A stretch of 64,000 nt of DNA from a virus, in the IMG/VR virus record IMGVR_UViG_3300026484_000002, positions 27,282-91,281 of that record. One strand, given 5' to 3'. The position numbers and the translations under genes are program-made. Below are positions 39,265 through 47,091 of this stretch, in pieces (position 1 is the first letter of the stretch; every line of letters begins with the position of its first letter). The notes under the pieces were generated by a model, which saw nothing but the letters and a program-made list of their open reading frames with translations, was not told the origin of the DNA and did no database searches.

Positions 39265-39987
39265 TTATAGACCCAATTCTTTTGCTAGTTTTTTATCTTT
39301 TTCAAATAGAACTTTTTCATTATCCCAATCAATTTTTTCTCCATCTAATCTTCTGAGAACTAAATCCAAGTCATTGTTCATAATCTTCTCAGGAAATAAT
39401 CCAAGTGGAGATTTTGCTGATGATTTTCTATTTTCAAGTGTTTTTCTTGTTTGTAAACCATATCCAATAACTGATCCAAACATATTTGGTTTTGCTAAAT
39501 CATATGTATATAATTCGAGAACTGTTGCAAAATAAGATTCAATAGATAGGTTTTTCATAGAACCTTTAACCATTGCTTGTAAATTGCCACTATCTCCTTT
39601 TTGAGTATGCGATAAGAATATCCATGTCTTCTTGCTTTTTCTATGTGAGAAATCAAGTAATTCTTTTATTCTATCTCCATAATTTCTCCATCCATCATAA
39701 CCTTCATCTTTTCCTGCAAGTTCAAGTTCTAATGCAGATACATAAAATGACATTGTATCAATTACTATTGTTTCTGCTTCGCTATCTTCAAATGCTTGTA
39801 ATGAGGCATTTACTTGTAGTGCTGATTCAGGTGTTATGAATTTAAAAAATTTGTCTTCTTTACCAAATGGAGTTTCAGTTTTACCATCCATATTAAGTAA
39901 AATAGTTTTTGATAAATCAATATTTCTAATACTCATAGTTTTTCCGGATCCACTTTCTCCATTAACCAATATAACTCTTTTATTCAT
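39265..39987 (-). CDS. RecA-like ATPase, Sak4-type recombinase
   Basis: 240 aa. Walker A GESGSGKT (residues 10-17), Walker B AETIVIDTMSF, and a later WIFLSHTQKGDSG segment fit the short RecA/RAD51-core ATPases (AAA_24/Sak4) that promote single-strand annealing in phages. Genes for SSB, RusA-like nuclease and a helicase are directly downstream, forming a recombination module. Overlaps nothing; stop 68 bp before the split SSB-like gene start. Confidence 0.75.
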   Translation of the reverse strand: MNKRVILVNGESGSGKTMSIRNIDLSKTILLNMDGKTETPFGKEDKFFKFITPESALQVNASLQAFEDSEAETIVIDTMSFYVSALELELAGKDEGYDGWRNYGDRIKELLDFSHRKSKKTWIFLSHTQKGDSGNLQAMVKGSMKNLSIESYFATVLELYTYDLAKPNMFGSVIGYGLQTRKTLENRKSSAKSPLGLFPEKIMNNDLDLVLRRLDGEKIDWDNEKVLFEKDKKLAKELGL

Positions 39988-40155
39988 TCATTTTCCTTTT
40001 TGTTTTTTTTTAGCTTTATCTATAGCATTATATGCATCTGTTGCTGTTTTGAATATCTCTCCATGGTCTTTTATAATAAAGCCACTTATAACTCCATTTT
40101 TTAGTACATAATAAACATCAAAACCATTATGCATTCTATAAAACTTTTCTTCCAT
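39988..40155 (-). CDS. Small protein, unknown
   Basis: 55 aa (MEEKFYRMHNGFDVYYVLKNG ... KKKQKGK). Its TGA is directly followed by the ATG of the Sak4-like gene and GGAGGATAA precedes its own ATG, so it is coupled to both neighbours. Beta-rich with a basic tail. Confidence 0.6.
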   Translation of the reverse strand: MEEKFYRMHNGFDVYYVLKNGVISGFIIKDHGEIFKTATDAYNAIDKAKKKQKGK

Positions 40156-40166
40156 TTATCCTCCTT

Positions 40167-42788
40167 TTATTTTTGATTGGTTCTAGTTATTTGAGCTATT
40201 TCATTCTCACTAACTGGATCCAGTAACATTGTATTTAGATTTCTAGTTTCTTCAACAGCATCAGCTCCTAAATCACTAAAAAATAAAAATGCTTTATGTA
40301 GCATTATATTTCTATTTCCTGTTCCTGCTTGAGTAAGAAAATGTTTTATAAATCCATTTCTTCTTTTTTGATATTCATCGTTATCTTCTAAATAACTATT
40401 TTCAATACTATTAAGTAGTGGTAATACAAGTTCTGCTTTTTCAGTTTCAGGAATTAATGCTGATACATCAAATAATTCTGCTTCATTTTTATATACTTCT
40501 GCTTCTGGATTAGTGAACCACATTCTTGATACATTTGTTGTAGCTTTATCATATATTTTTAATCCTAATACATCTGCTACGTTATCATGTAGTTTTTTAT
40601 ATTTAACTGGATCCACATAATATTTATTCTTTGTAGGAATTAATATTCTAAATCTATCACCTTGGATTTCTCCATGTTTTTCTTTTCTATGTGATTTAGT
40701 TGTATAGATTAGATATGTATATTCCTTTAGCATATCAAATGCTTCTTTAAGAGTGGTTCCATCATCCACATCAAAAGCAATCATATTATTACCCATAATA
40801 TAATATTCTTTTCCTCTATGCCCAGCTCCATTAACTGTTACACATTTCATTGTTGCTTTTGATTCTTCAAACCAAGAACAAGTAAATGATTTAATACTAT
40901 TTGATGTTATTAAAGCTTCTGCTGATTTTGATTCTCCAAAGAATGGTATTTCCAAAGGAGCATATGCAATACTTTCCATAGCTTCTTTTTTTCTACATTC
41001 ATAATCATGTACATCAATTGAGCAGATGATCTTATCTAAAGTATTCTTTTCTGGTTCTTTAATTTCCAAATAAATTGCATTTCCTTCAATTATTTTTGGT
41101 AAAAAACCTTTATGATATGTATATTCTCTAAATAAATCAACAATTTCCATTCGTTTTGTTTTTGCATCTGGAATTTCTATATAATTACCAATTTCCATTA
41201 ATGACATTTTTTTGTTTGATAACTTTAATAAATTATAAATAGATATATCTGTTCTTAATGGAGATAATGTTTCTTTAATAGTCTCTCTTGTCTTCGTGAA
41301 GAGCTTAAAAGCTTCAATTAGATGATTACCATTAACTTCATTTGATAAGTCCATAAAGGCTATTAAATGAGCTACGTTTTCAATCAAATCAACAGATCCA
41401 ACATCAACCATTTTATGTTGATTTTCAAGATTATTATTTGCATCTTCAATAATTGTATCTTTTATCTCTTCTAGAGTTTCTAAATAATTATCTGATATTT
41501 CCATGTTGTAATCTTCATATCCTTCTTGTTTAACAAGATATGTTTGTTTTATTTCATTTCCATATTCTATTGCCTCCTCTAATGCTTTTGTTTTTTCTTC
41601 ATAACTTCTCATGTTTCGTTCAATTTTTGCAATTGGAACTTCTACAACAATTGAACGCCTTAACATTCCTGAAGATAATAATCTAATTAATTTCTTTTTA
41701 GAATCTAAATCAAAACCAACATTGGATCCAAATAACAATACATTAGTAGATACACTTTCTACATTAAACATACTTTCTGATTTAATGATTTTAGAATTGA
41801 CTTTTCCATCATATAGCTGTTTTAACATATTTAATAAACTAGTTGATTGAGCTACCTCATCTCCTATTTCATTTGATATTAAATTAACTGAACCAAATTG
41901 AGCTAAAGATATAGCATTAGCTAATGAATATAGCCCTTCTTTTGTTCCAGAGGCATCTACTATTACATTTTGTGGAACATAGCGTAGAAGTACTTCTTTT
42001 AACTCATCAGATATAGATTCATCATTTACAAGATTATTTCTAAGATTTGTTTTGATTGTTTCTACATAACCTTTTTTAAATCCAGGAGTATCAGTACCAA
42101 ATACTTTTGCTGCTAAATCATAAGAGAAATCTTTTCCACAATTTCCAGTAATAAATACAAAATTGTCATGTCTTGCTAACCAGAACCCAGTCTTGGTCGT
42201 AAAACAATATTTTGTATTATTAGGTAATTGTTCATAAACAATTTGATCTTTTGAAGCTATGGTACTATTTGAAGAACCATCTTCTTTTAATGATGGAATA
42301 TAAATATTATTAAATTTTGAAACTTCTTTTGCTGTTTTTGCTTTTGAAGATTTTATATCATTTTTATTTTCTAAATATAAAACTGTGTGATCTTCTGTTA
42401 TATGCATTGAAACATTACTATTTGTGTTTGGTACATATTTTATAGCTGGTTTATCATCAAATTCTTTGATATATCTTATTGGTTCTCTGAATGTTGCTGT
42501 ATGGGTATCTTTTTCTATTTCTAATACTTTATCTCCATATTTAAAATCAGATATTTTTTTCCATCCATTTTCTGTCATAAATTCAGTATCACCAGATACA
42601 CAAGCACTTCCCGCTAATGTTAATCCATAAAATGTAATATTTTTTCCATTATATTTTTTTGCTTTTCCATTGATAGCATTAATTAATACAGCAGCGTGAA
42701 ATAAGATAGCATTTGAATATATCAATCTATCTGTTTTTCTATCACCTTGCTTTTCTAATCTATCAAGGATGTATTTATATCCTCCCAT
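40167..42788 (-). CDS. Primase-helicase-like protein with an inserted mini-intein
   Basis: 873 aa as encoded, about 719 aa after intein removal. The N-terminal ATPase part has Walker A LAGSA/CGKDFSYD, interrupted by the intein between Ala62 and Cys217, and a DUF3987-like helicase region with NLISNEIGDE and TNVLLFGSNVG. The C-terminal 250 residues look like an archaeo-eukaryotic (PrimPol-type) primase: MIAFDVDDG (metal-binding Asp), TTKSHR, and DRFRILIPTKN. Such fusions prime and unwind phage DNA. The start has AAAGGATAAATAA upstream. Confidence 0.72.
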   Translation of the reverse strand: MGGYKYILDRLEKQGDRKTDRLIYSNAILFHAAVLINAINGKAKKYNGKNITFYGLTLAGSACVSGDTEFMTENGWKKISDFKYGDKVLEIEKDTHTATFREPIRYIKEFDDKPAIKYVPNTNSNVSMHITEDHTVLYLENKNDIKSSKAKTAKEVSKFNNIYIPSLKEDGSSNSTIASKDQIVYEQLPNNTKYCFTTKTGFWLARHDNFVFITGNCGKDFSYDLAAKVFGTDTPGFKKGYVETIKTNLRNNLVNDESISDELKEVLLRYVPQNVIVDASGTKEGLYSLANAISLAQFGSVNLISNEIGDEVAQSTSLLNMLKQLYDGKVNSKIIKSESMFNVESVSTNVLLFGSNVGFDLDSKKKLIRLLSSGMLRRSIVVEVPIAKIERNMRSYEEKTKALEEAIEYGNEIKQTYLVKQEGYEDYNMEISDNYLETLEEIKDTIIEDANNNLENQHKMVDVGSVDLIENVAHLIAFMDLSNEVNGNHLIEAFKLFTKTRETIKETLSPLRTDISIYNLLKLSNKKMSLMEIGNYIEIPDAKTKRMEIVDLFREYTYHKGFLPKIIEGNAIYLEIKEPEKNTLDKIICSIDVHDYECRKKEAMESIAYAPLEIPFFGESKSAEALITSNSIKSFTCSWFEESKATMKCVTVNGAGHRGKEYYIMGNNMIAFDVDDGTTLKEAFDMLKEYTYLIYTTKSHRKEKHGEIQGDRFRILIPTKNKYYVDPVKYKKLHDNVADVLGLKIYDKATTNVSRMWFTNPEAEVYKNEAELFDVSALIPETEKAELVLPLLNSIENSYLEDNDEYQKRRNGFIKHFLTQAGTGNRNIMLHKAFLFFSDLGADAVEETRNLNTMLLDPVSENEIAQITRTNQK
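42141..42602 (-). mobile_element. Mini-intein in the Walker A motif of the primase-helicase
   Basis: Residues 63-216 (154 aa) of the host protein. Block A CVSGDTEF begins with catalytic Cys63; block B HITEDHTVLY has the T-x2-H; block F/G ends YCFTTKTGFWLARHDN..FITGN with terminal Asn216, followed by extein Cys217. The penultimate residue is Gly instead of the usual His. No homing-endonuclease domain. Removal restores GSACGKD. Confidence 0.9.
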
Positions 42789-42821
42789 TTATTTATCCTT
42801 TATGTTTTATATGTGTAACTA

Positions 42822-42944
42822 CTAATCATCTACACATATAATTGTGATTGTTGGTTCTCCGTCAATTGGAAAAGTAGTTACAGTTCTACAATCTGCCATT
42901 GCTAGTCCAGTTAGAACCAATAATCCTATTAATATCTTTTTCAT
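42822..42944 (-). CDS. Small secreted peptide
   Basis: 40 aa. A clear signal peptide, MKKILIGLLVLTGLAMA, is followed by a 23-residue mature part with two cysteines (DCRTV ... IICVDD). AAAAAGGATAAAGA precedes the ATG. Likely periplasmic; role unknown. Confidence 0.6.
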   Translation of the reverse strand: MKKILIGLLVLTGLAMADCRTVTTFPIDGEPTITIICVDD

Positions 42945-42992
42945 TCTTTATCCTTTTTATTTATATGTTTACATATTTTTTTTGTTTCTGCG

Positions 42993-43080
42993 TGTTTCCA
43001 TGGAAACAAAAATACTATTTTAAAATTAAATTAAATTTCATTATTCGATCGAATATTCAATCGAATAAAGTCGAATAATG
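42993..43080. promoter_or_regulatory. Cluster of palindromes and TCGAAT repeats (operator or origin candidate)
   Basis: TGTTTCCATGGAAACA (42993-43008) is a perfect 16-base palindrome. CATTATTCGA (43039-43048) and TCGAATAATG (43071-43080) are perfect inverted arms. Between them TCGAAT recurs at 43049, 43061 and 43071, spaced 12 and 10 bp, and ATTCGATCGAAT (43043-43054) is another palindrome. It lies after the RepL-like gene. Helically phased repeats suggest a protein-binding array. Confidence 0.6.
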
Positions 43081-43092
43081 AATTATTTTTAT

Positions 43093-43545
43093 TTATTTTT
43101 TTGGTTTTTTAATTATTTTTTCACTATTTTTAGATCCGACTTTCATATAATCTGTATGACTAAAATCATAATTAAATATATGTTCAGCAAATTTAATTAT
43201 TTCATCATTGTATTTTTCATTTTCAAACATATATCTCCATGTTTGTTGAACCAAATATTGATTATTTTTAATTAAACTATCATTTCTTGGCATGAATATA
43301 TATGGATTTAACATTATTTTTTTATTGAATTCTCCAATAACATCACTATCTAATAATTTCTTTTTGAAATTACTTCGTGATACTTTATTCATGTCACTTG
43401 TTAATACTCTAAAAGGTTTAGTTAATATATTGGCTGTATTAACTGTTTCTGAATCATACATATCTATTATTCTTGTTATTTCACTTTTACTTAATGATTC
43501 TAATAATCCTAATACTCCTTTGTTATACATACCCATGTTTTCCAT
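43093..43545 (-). CDS. RepL-like / winged-helix protein
   Basis: 150 aa. The segment KKIMLNPYIFMPRNDSLIKN resembles the conserved wing region of RepL-type plasmid replication proteins and related winged-helix proteins. The earlier part (SKSEITRIIDMYDSETVNTA ... LTSDMNKVSRSNFKKKL) could be a helix-turn-helix. Its neighbour is the ParB-like gene and a phased repeat cluster follows it. The family call is weak; DNA binding is likely. Confidence 0.45.
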   Translation of the reverse strand: MENMGMYNKGVLGLLESLSKSEITRIIDMYDSETVNTANILTKPFRVLTSDMNKVSRSNFKKKLLDSDVIGEFNKKIMLNPYIFMPRNDSLIKNNQYLVQQTWRYMFENEKYNDEIIKFAEHIFNYDFSHTDYMKVGSKNSEKIIKKPKK

Positions 43546-43556
43546 CCTTTTTATGT

Positions 43557-44318
43557 TTATATATCTCTATTTACATCATCTATAAATTTAGTCAATTGCT
43601 CTTTTAAAATAGACAACCCTTCTAAATCTTTATTATTCTTTAATGCTTTTAACATGCTTACATGCTCTTTTAAATCTGATCTTATTACTGCTCTTGGTTC
43701 AGGACTGTCTTCTAGTGATTTTATGTATTTTAGAATATGACTTATATTGTCCACATATCTTCCGTTAGGTAATTTGCAAACTCCATTTGTTGATAATTCA
43801 TCTAAAATATCAGAGCCAAGTTTTTTTACTATTTTAACAACTCCTGATATATTACCTGTTGATACTCCAAACTTTGTTGCTGCTTCTTTTTGAGTTTTAT
43901 TGTTTTTTATCATATATTCATATGCATCTATTGCTAATTGTGATTTAGTTCTATTTTTTCTATTTTCTGTACTTCTCACTATATCCTCCACATCTGATTT
44001 TGTTAAATTATTTCTTAATTCTAAAAATTTTATCTGGCTTATGCCAATTTGTTTTAATGCTTTTAAACGATGTCTTCCATCTACTAATTTTCCTCTCCAA
44101 AATAAAGCTGGTATAGTTTGTCCTATCTCTGCTATATTATTAACTAACTTTTCATATTCTGCATCTGTCATTTTATGGTTTATTGAAGCTAAGTCGTGTA
44201 TAATTACATTGTTAACATCTTTTAACTTTACATTTGTATCTTTAAGATTCAAATTTCCTACAAATCCTTGAGCTTGCATCTCTTGGATTGTTTCAAAATT
44301 TTCTTGTGTAATTTCCAT
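43557..44318 (-). CDS. ParB-like DNA-binding protein
   Basis: 253 aa from the ATG at 44318 (AAAAAAGGTG ribosome site); a longer in-frame start is inside the promoter. Residues 65-95 IGQTIPALFWRGKLVDGRHRLKAL match the ParB/Spo0J N-terminal box (G-x-H-R-x-x-A), and NKTQKEAATKFGVSTGNISG is a helix-turn-helix. Phage ParB-like proteins act as regulators, partition proteins or nucleases. First gene of the 44.3-to-30 kb minus-strand block. Confidence 0.8.
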   Translation of the reverse strand: MEITQENFETIQEMQAQGFVGNLNLKDTNVKLKDVNNVIIHDLASINHKMTDAEYEKLVNNIAEIGQTIPALFWRGKLVDGRHRLKALKQIGISQIKFLELRNNLTKSDVEDIVRSTENRKNRTKSQLAIDAYEYMIKNNKTQKEAATKFGVSTGNISGVVKIVKKLGSDILDELSTNGVCKLPNGRYVDNISHILKYIKSLEDSPEPRAVIRSDLKEHVSMLKALKNNKDLEGLSILKEQLTKFIDDVNRDI

Positions 44319-44375
44319 TACGAACACCTTTTTTATTAAATTTATTATAAAGCTATAAAACTTCATAACTGCGAT

Positions 44376-44404
44376 ATTATAACATTTCATTGAAGCAAAG
44401 TCAA
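44376..44404 (-). promoter_or_regulatory. Near-consensus sigma70 promoter of the ParB-led operon
   Basis: On the minus strand TTGACT (44399-44404) and TATAAT (44376-44381) are separated by exactly 17 bp, about 58 bp upstream of the ParB start. It is the best sigma70 promoter in the window and fits early transcription by host polymerase. Confidence 0.8.
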
Positions 44405-44415
44405 GAGTAAAAGAT

Positions 44416-44437
44416 TAAAAAGAGCTTTTTCCCTCTT
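44416..44437 (-). terminator. Candidate minus-strand terminator
   Basis: Minus strand AAGAG-loop-CTCTT followed by TTTTT, directly upstream of the ParB promoter. The stem is only 5 bp, so termination is probably partial. Confidence 0.45.
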
Positions 44438-44459
44438 AAACTCCTTATTTTAGGGCTTT

Positions 44460-44968
44460 ATAATGGGTGAAGAGCACATTTTGGCTTCACCAGTGAAACT
44501 CAAAAGCTCTTCAAAAATATATCTAAAATTTCACTTATTATATAGATGAAATTCCTAGTGAAACTACATAAGAGCAAAATCCCAATCAGAACTAACTTTA
44601 TATCAATAAATACATATAGATCCACCCTCAACAATCATCCATCCCCATTGTTTTGACGACAGCGTAGCTGGAGTCAAAATACAAAAGTTATCTTCAAACA
44701 ATCAACCAAGATAGAGGCAGTTGCTAAACTAAATGTTTTGTGAGCTTGCTCACGGAACATTTACTCTATCGATCCAATCTATATGCACAATTTAATAGAT
44801 CCAATCAATATAAATCATTTGTTCTTTGGATCTTTTTTTTATTCTTTGCAGATAGCTTTAGTAGAGACTACTGTCTATCAGTCGAGATACTTTGCCAAAA
44901 ATCCTTCGGATGTTTTGTCTGTGTATCTCTCCTTCTGACAACGTCTCTATGAGGATGAGTGTTTGGAT
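44460..44968. other. Non-coding hairpin-rich hub
   Basis: About 500 bp without a credible gene. Stems: 44649-44681 (TTTTGAC-GA-CAGC-GTA-GCTG-GA-GTCAAAA), 44731-44762 (AAATGTT-TT-GTGAGC-TT-GCTCAC-GG-AACATTT), 44860-44872 (AGTAG-AGA-CTACT), 44884-44929 (GAGATAC..GTATCTC enclosing ATCC-TTC-GGAT), nested in TAGAGAC/GTCTCTA (44862-44868 with 44943-44949). AGTGAAACT occurs twice. Candidate origin or site of N4-type hairpin promoters. Confidence 0.55.
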
Positions 44969-45187
44969 CTACTTTTCAATAGTAATCTTTTCAGCTCTAA
45001 ATAGTTGAGTAGCTTTTCTAACAAAATTTAAGTCTTTAGAATTTGGATGTAATGTCTTCATTATATGGCTGAGCTTGTTCTTATCTATATATTTACTCTT
45101 GTTATTTCCGTTTGAGCTCTCAGTGGCTTTATATAGCTTCTCATTATCTATATCTGTTGGTTCTAGGTCTATTTCTAATTGATACAT
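44969..45187 (-). CDS. Small charged protein, unknown
   Basis: 72 aa, hydrophilic and Lys/Asn/Glu-rich, with AGGAAAGATTAGA before the ATG. Last gene of the RNA-ligase group, running into the hairpin hub. No family recognised. Confidence 0.55.
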   Translation of the reverse strand: MYQLEIDLEPTDIDNEKLYKATESSNGNNKSKYIDKNKLSHIMKTLHPNSKDLNFVRKATQLFRAEKITIEK

Positions 45188-45202
45188 TCTAATCTTTCCT
45201 GG

Positions 45203-45895
45203 TTATGTGAAATCTTTTACTTTTATTTTTGTAATTATTCTATTATCTTGTCTATCTTTTAAATCAAATAATGGTTTTCCAATAAAACCTTCAATTATAA
45301 AATTTCCAAATGTTGATTTTGGTTTTGTTTTTACTAAAGCTATTGCTTCTTCCATAGAGCCGACAAAAAATAATTCTGGATATTCAAGATTTAAATTTTG
45401 TGCTATTTTTTGTACATCTTCTAATTTTAAAAATAAATTATCAATTTTTATATCAAATAATTTAAAATGTTGTTTTCCAAATAAATTACCATTTTTTTGT
45501 ATTTTTTCTCCAACACCTTCTCCATAAAGAATAACATTTTTATTAAAAGTTTCTTTAATTAAATTATAATTTGTTTCAAACCAATTTTCTATCCACATTA
45601 TTAAATCTTTTGGTATGTCTGATCTGTTGGTTCTTCCTTTTATAGTCATTTCAATATTATCATCTTTTATATTTAAGTATATTCTAATATTTGTTCCATC
45701 AAGTTTTTCTACCCAATACCAATCATTTTTAAATAAATATTCAAATTCTTTTTTACTAAATTCATCTTCTTTAAATGAATTCCATTTTTTATTTTTTGGT
45801 TTCATTTCTTCAGTATGTAAATCTTCTCTCCATCTTTTATATGGTGCATTTATTTTATGGTATTCTGTTTGTTTATAATATTCTTCTATATTCAT
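45203..45895 (-). CDS. RNA ligase, T4 Rnl2-like
   Basis: 230 aa nucleotidyltransferase. Motif I KLDGTN with Lys64 as the adenylated residue; motif Ia/III region with KGRTNR and VILYGEGVG; motif IV IIEGFIGKP; motif V ITKIKVKDF. These ligases seal nicked RNA, often repairing tRNAs cut by host defence nucleases. No polynucleotide kinase partner is visible here. Complete and of normal length for the catalytic domain alone. Confidence 0.85.
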   Translation of the reverse strand: MNIEEYYKQTEYHKINAPYKRWREDLHTEEMKPKNKKWNSFKEDEFSKKEFEYLFKNDWYWVEKLDGTNIRIYLNIKDDNIEMTIKGRTNRSDIPKDLIMWIENWFETNYNLIKETFNKNVILYGEGVGEKIQKNGNLFGKQHFKLFDIKIDNLFLKLEDVQKIAQNLNLEYPELFFVGSMEEAIALVKTKPKSTFGNFIIEGFIGKPLFDLKDRQDNRIITKIKVKDFT

Positions 45896-45898
45896 TAT

Positions 45899-46105
45899 TT
45901 ATCCTTTTTTTTCTGATAGTTTCTTCATATTTTCAACAATATCTTCTATATCTTTTTTTATTTTTTCATATATTGTTGTTGTTGGTTCATTTATGAGTGC
46001 TAATATTTGTTCTCTAGCCATCATTCTTGTTTTAATGTCAAGTGATTCATTGTTTGACATTTCATTTAATTGTACTATGGTTTTCATTTTTGTTTCTAAA
46101 TCCAT
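45899..46105 (-). CDS. Small helical protein, unknown
   Basis: 68 aa, charged helices (MDLETKMKTIVQLNEMSNN ... KKDIEDIVENMKKLSEKKG). Its ATG follows the previous gene's TAA directly, with AAGGATATATAA as ribosome site. Possible small regulator or structural helper. Confidence 0.55.
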   Translation of the reverse strand: MDLETKMKTIVQLNEMSNNESLDIKTRMMAREQILALINEPTTTIYEKIKKDIEDIVENMKKLSEKKG

Positions 46106-46264
46106 TTATATATCCTTTGGTTTATAAATGTCTAATTTTCCTGAATCAATTAACTTTTGAAACTTTTTTCTTGATTTACTTCCAATATCCCTAACACCTG
46201 TATGCCATTCTCCAAAATAATGAAGTCTGTATAATGTTCTTTTTTTAAAACTATGTCTTCTCAT
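46106..46264 (-). CDS. Small basic protein, unknown
   Basis: 52 aa (MRRHSFKKRTLYRLHYFGEW ... KLDIYKPKDI), rich in Arg/Lys/His. AAAAAGGATTAATAG precedes the ATG and its stop abuts the next start. Nucleic-acid binding is plausible from charge only. Confidence 0.55.
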   Translation of the reverse strand: MRRHSFKKRTLYRLHYFGEWHTGVRDIGSKSRKKFQKLIDSGKLDIYKPKDI

Positions 46265-46280
46265 CTATTAATCCTTTTTT

Positions 46281-46478
46281 TTATTTTTCAATAGCGTCAT
46301 CTACCCCACTATTCTCAGAAACAATATCTCCTTGAATAGAAGAGTCGTCAAGAAGAATATTTTTATCGCGTTTGAACATTTTCTCGGCTTTTTCCATCGC
46401 TTCTTGCTCACTAAAAGACACAACTTCGTATCGAACACTTGTCAACATCGTGGCAAACACTTCAAATTTTTTATTCAT
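46281..46478 (-). CDS. Small acidic protein, unknown
   Basis: 65 aa. A beta-strand/helix pattern (FEVFATMLTSVRYEVVSFSEQEAMEKAEKMF) is common in small phage proteins. Base composition is clearly richer in G+C than the genes before it; this is the downstream edge of the GC-richer island. Confidence 0.55.
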   Translation of the reverse strand: MNKKFEVFATMLTSVRYEVVSFSEQEAMEKAEKMFKRDKNILLDDSSIQGDIVSENSGVDDAIEK

Positions 46479-46486
46479 AACTTTCC

Positions 46487-46873
46487 TTATCTTATTACTT
46501 TTTTTAAAACACCGATAGCTACAGCGCTCAGGGTCATTGCTACCTTTCTGACTTGATTACTTTTGTGCTTCCCAGTACATACCCATTGCACAAAATGCTC
46601 ACAGTTATTTGTTACCACATTATACTTATCCTCCCCAAGTCTTAAAGTTGCCCTTCTTACAGTTTCATTTTTTGAAAATCTTGAAGCAACTTTTATTTTT
46701 TCAGCAACTCGCCCGTCTTTAAAATCCACTAGAGAGATTCTTTCTATTTTTCCGTTTCCTACTAACCCAGAATAATGAATCACACTATTATTACCAGTGT
46801 AGATCCCATAATGTGTAAATAAGGCATACTTTACTCTTAAAATATCGCCTTTTTTAAAACTATCTGTTTTCAT
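46487..46873 (-). CDS. LRAT / NlpC-P60-like (permuted papain fold) protein
   Basis: 128 aa. GDILRVKYALFTHYGIYTG carries the active-site His of LRAT/NC-domain proteins and NNCEHFVQWVCTG carries the catalytic Cys motif (N-C-E-H-F). Family members are acyltransferases or peptidases acting on lipids or peptides. The C terminus has a short hydrophobic stretch (VAMTLSAVAIGVL). AAAGGAGAATAGCAA precedes the ATG. Unusual in a phage; host-interaction role likely but unproven. Confidence 0.75.
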   Translation of the reverse strand: MKTDSFKKGDILRVKYALFTHYGIYTGNNSVIHYSGLVGNGKIERISLVDFKDGRVAEKIKVASRFSKNETVRRATLRLGEDKYNVVTNNCEHFVQWVCTGKHKSNQVRKVAMTLSAVAIGVLKKVIR

Positions 46874-46899
46874 TTGCTATTCTCCTTTCTAATTTGATT

Positions 46900-47091
46900 T
46901 TACACAACTTCTATTATTTCTAAAAAACCAAAGCGGGATTCTATGTCGTGCCAATGTTGTTCTCTCAATAATTCAATTCCGACTTCAGTAAATCTTGTTG
47001 CAAGGTTTACTGATCTACATGTTTCTAATTTCATTTTTTGTAGATTTATGAAATCTCCGTCAAATGTTCTCACTATGTAAAACCTATCCAT
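46900..47091 (-). CDS. Small protein, unknown
   Basis: 63 aa, overlapping the end of thyX by 8 bp. Sequence FYIVRTFDGDFINLQKMKLE..SRFGFLEIIEVV shows no recognised domain. GC content as in the rest of the island. Confidence 0.5.
   Translation of the reverse strand: MDRFYIVRTFDGDFINLQKMKLETCRSVNLATRFTEVGIELLREQHWHDIESRFGFLEIIEVV

Noticed and set aside
39212-40111. Plus-strand open frames opposite the Sak4-like gene and elsewhere in the minus block
   Set aside because: They are antisense shadows of well-supported genes, with no ribosome sites and biased hydrophobic composition.
43093-44318. Chromosome-type partition (ParA/ParB) system
   Set aside because: No ParA ATPase is found nearby; the ParB-like protein more likely acts as a phage regulator or DNA-binding protein.
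44740-44952. Plus-strand ORF of 70 codons in the hairpin hub
   Set aside because: No ribosome site, composition unlike neighbours, and the region is dominated by nested inverted repeats; all nearby genes are on the other strand.
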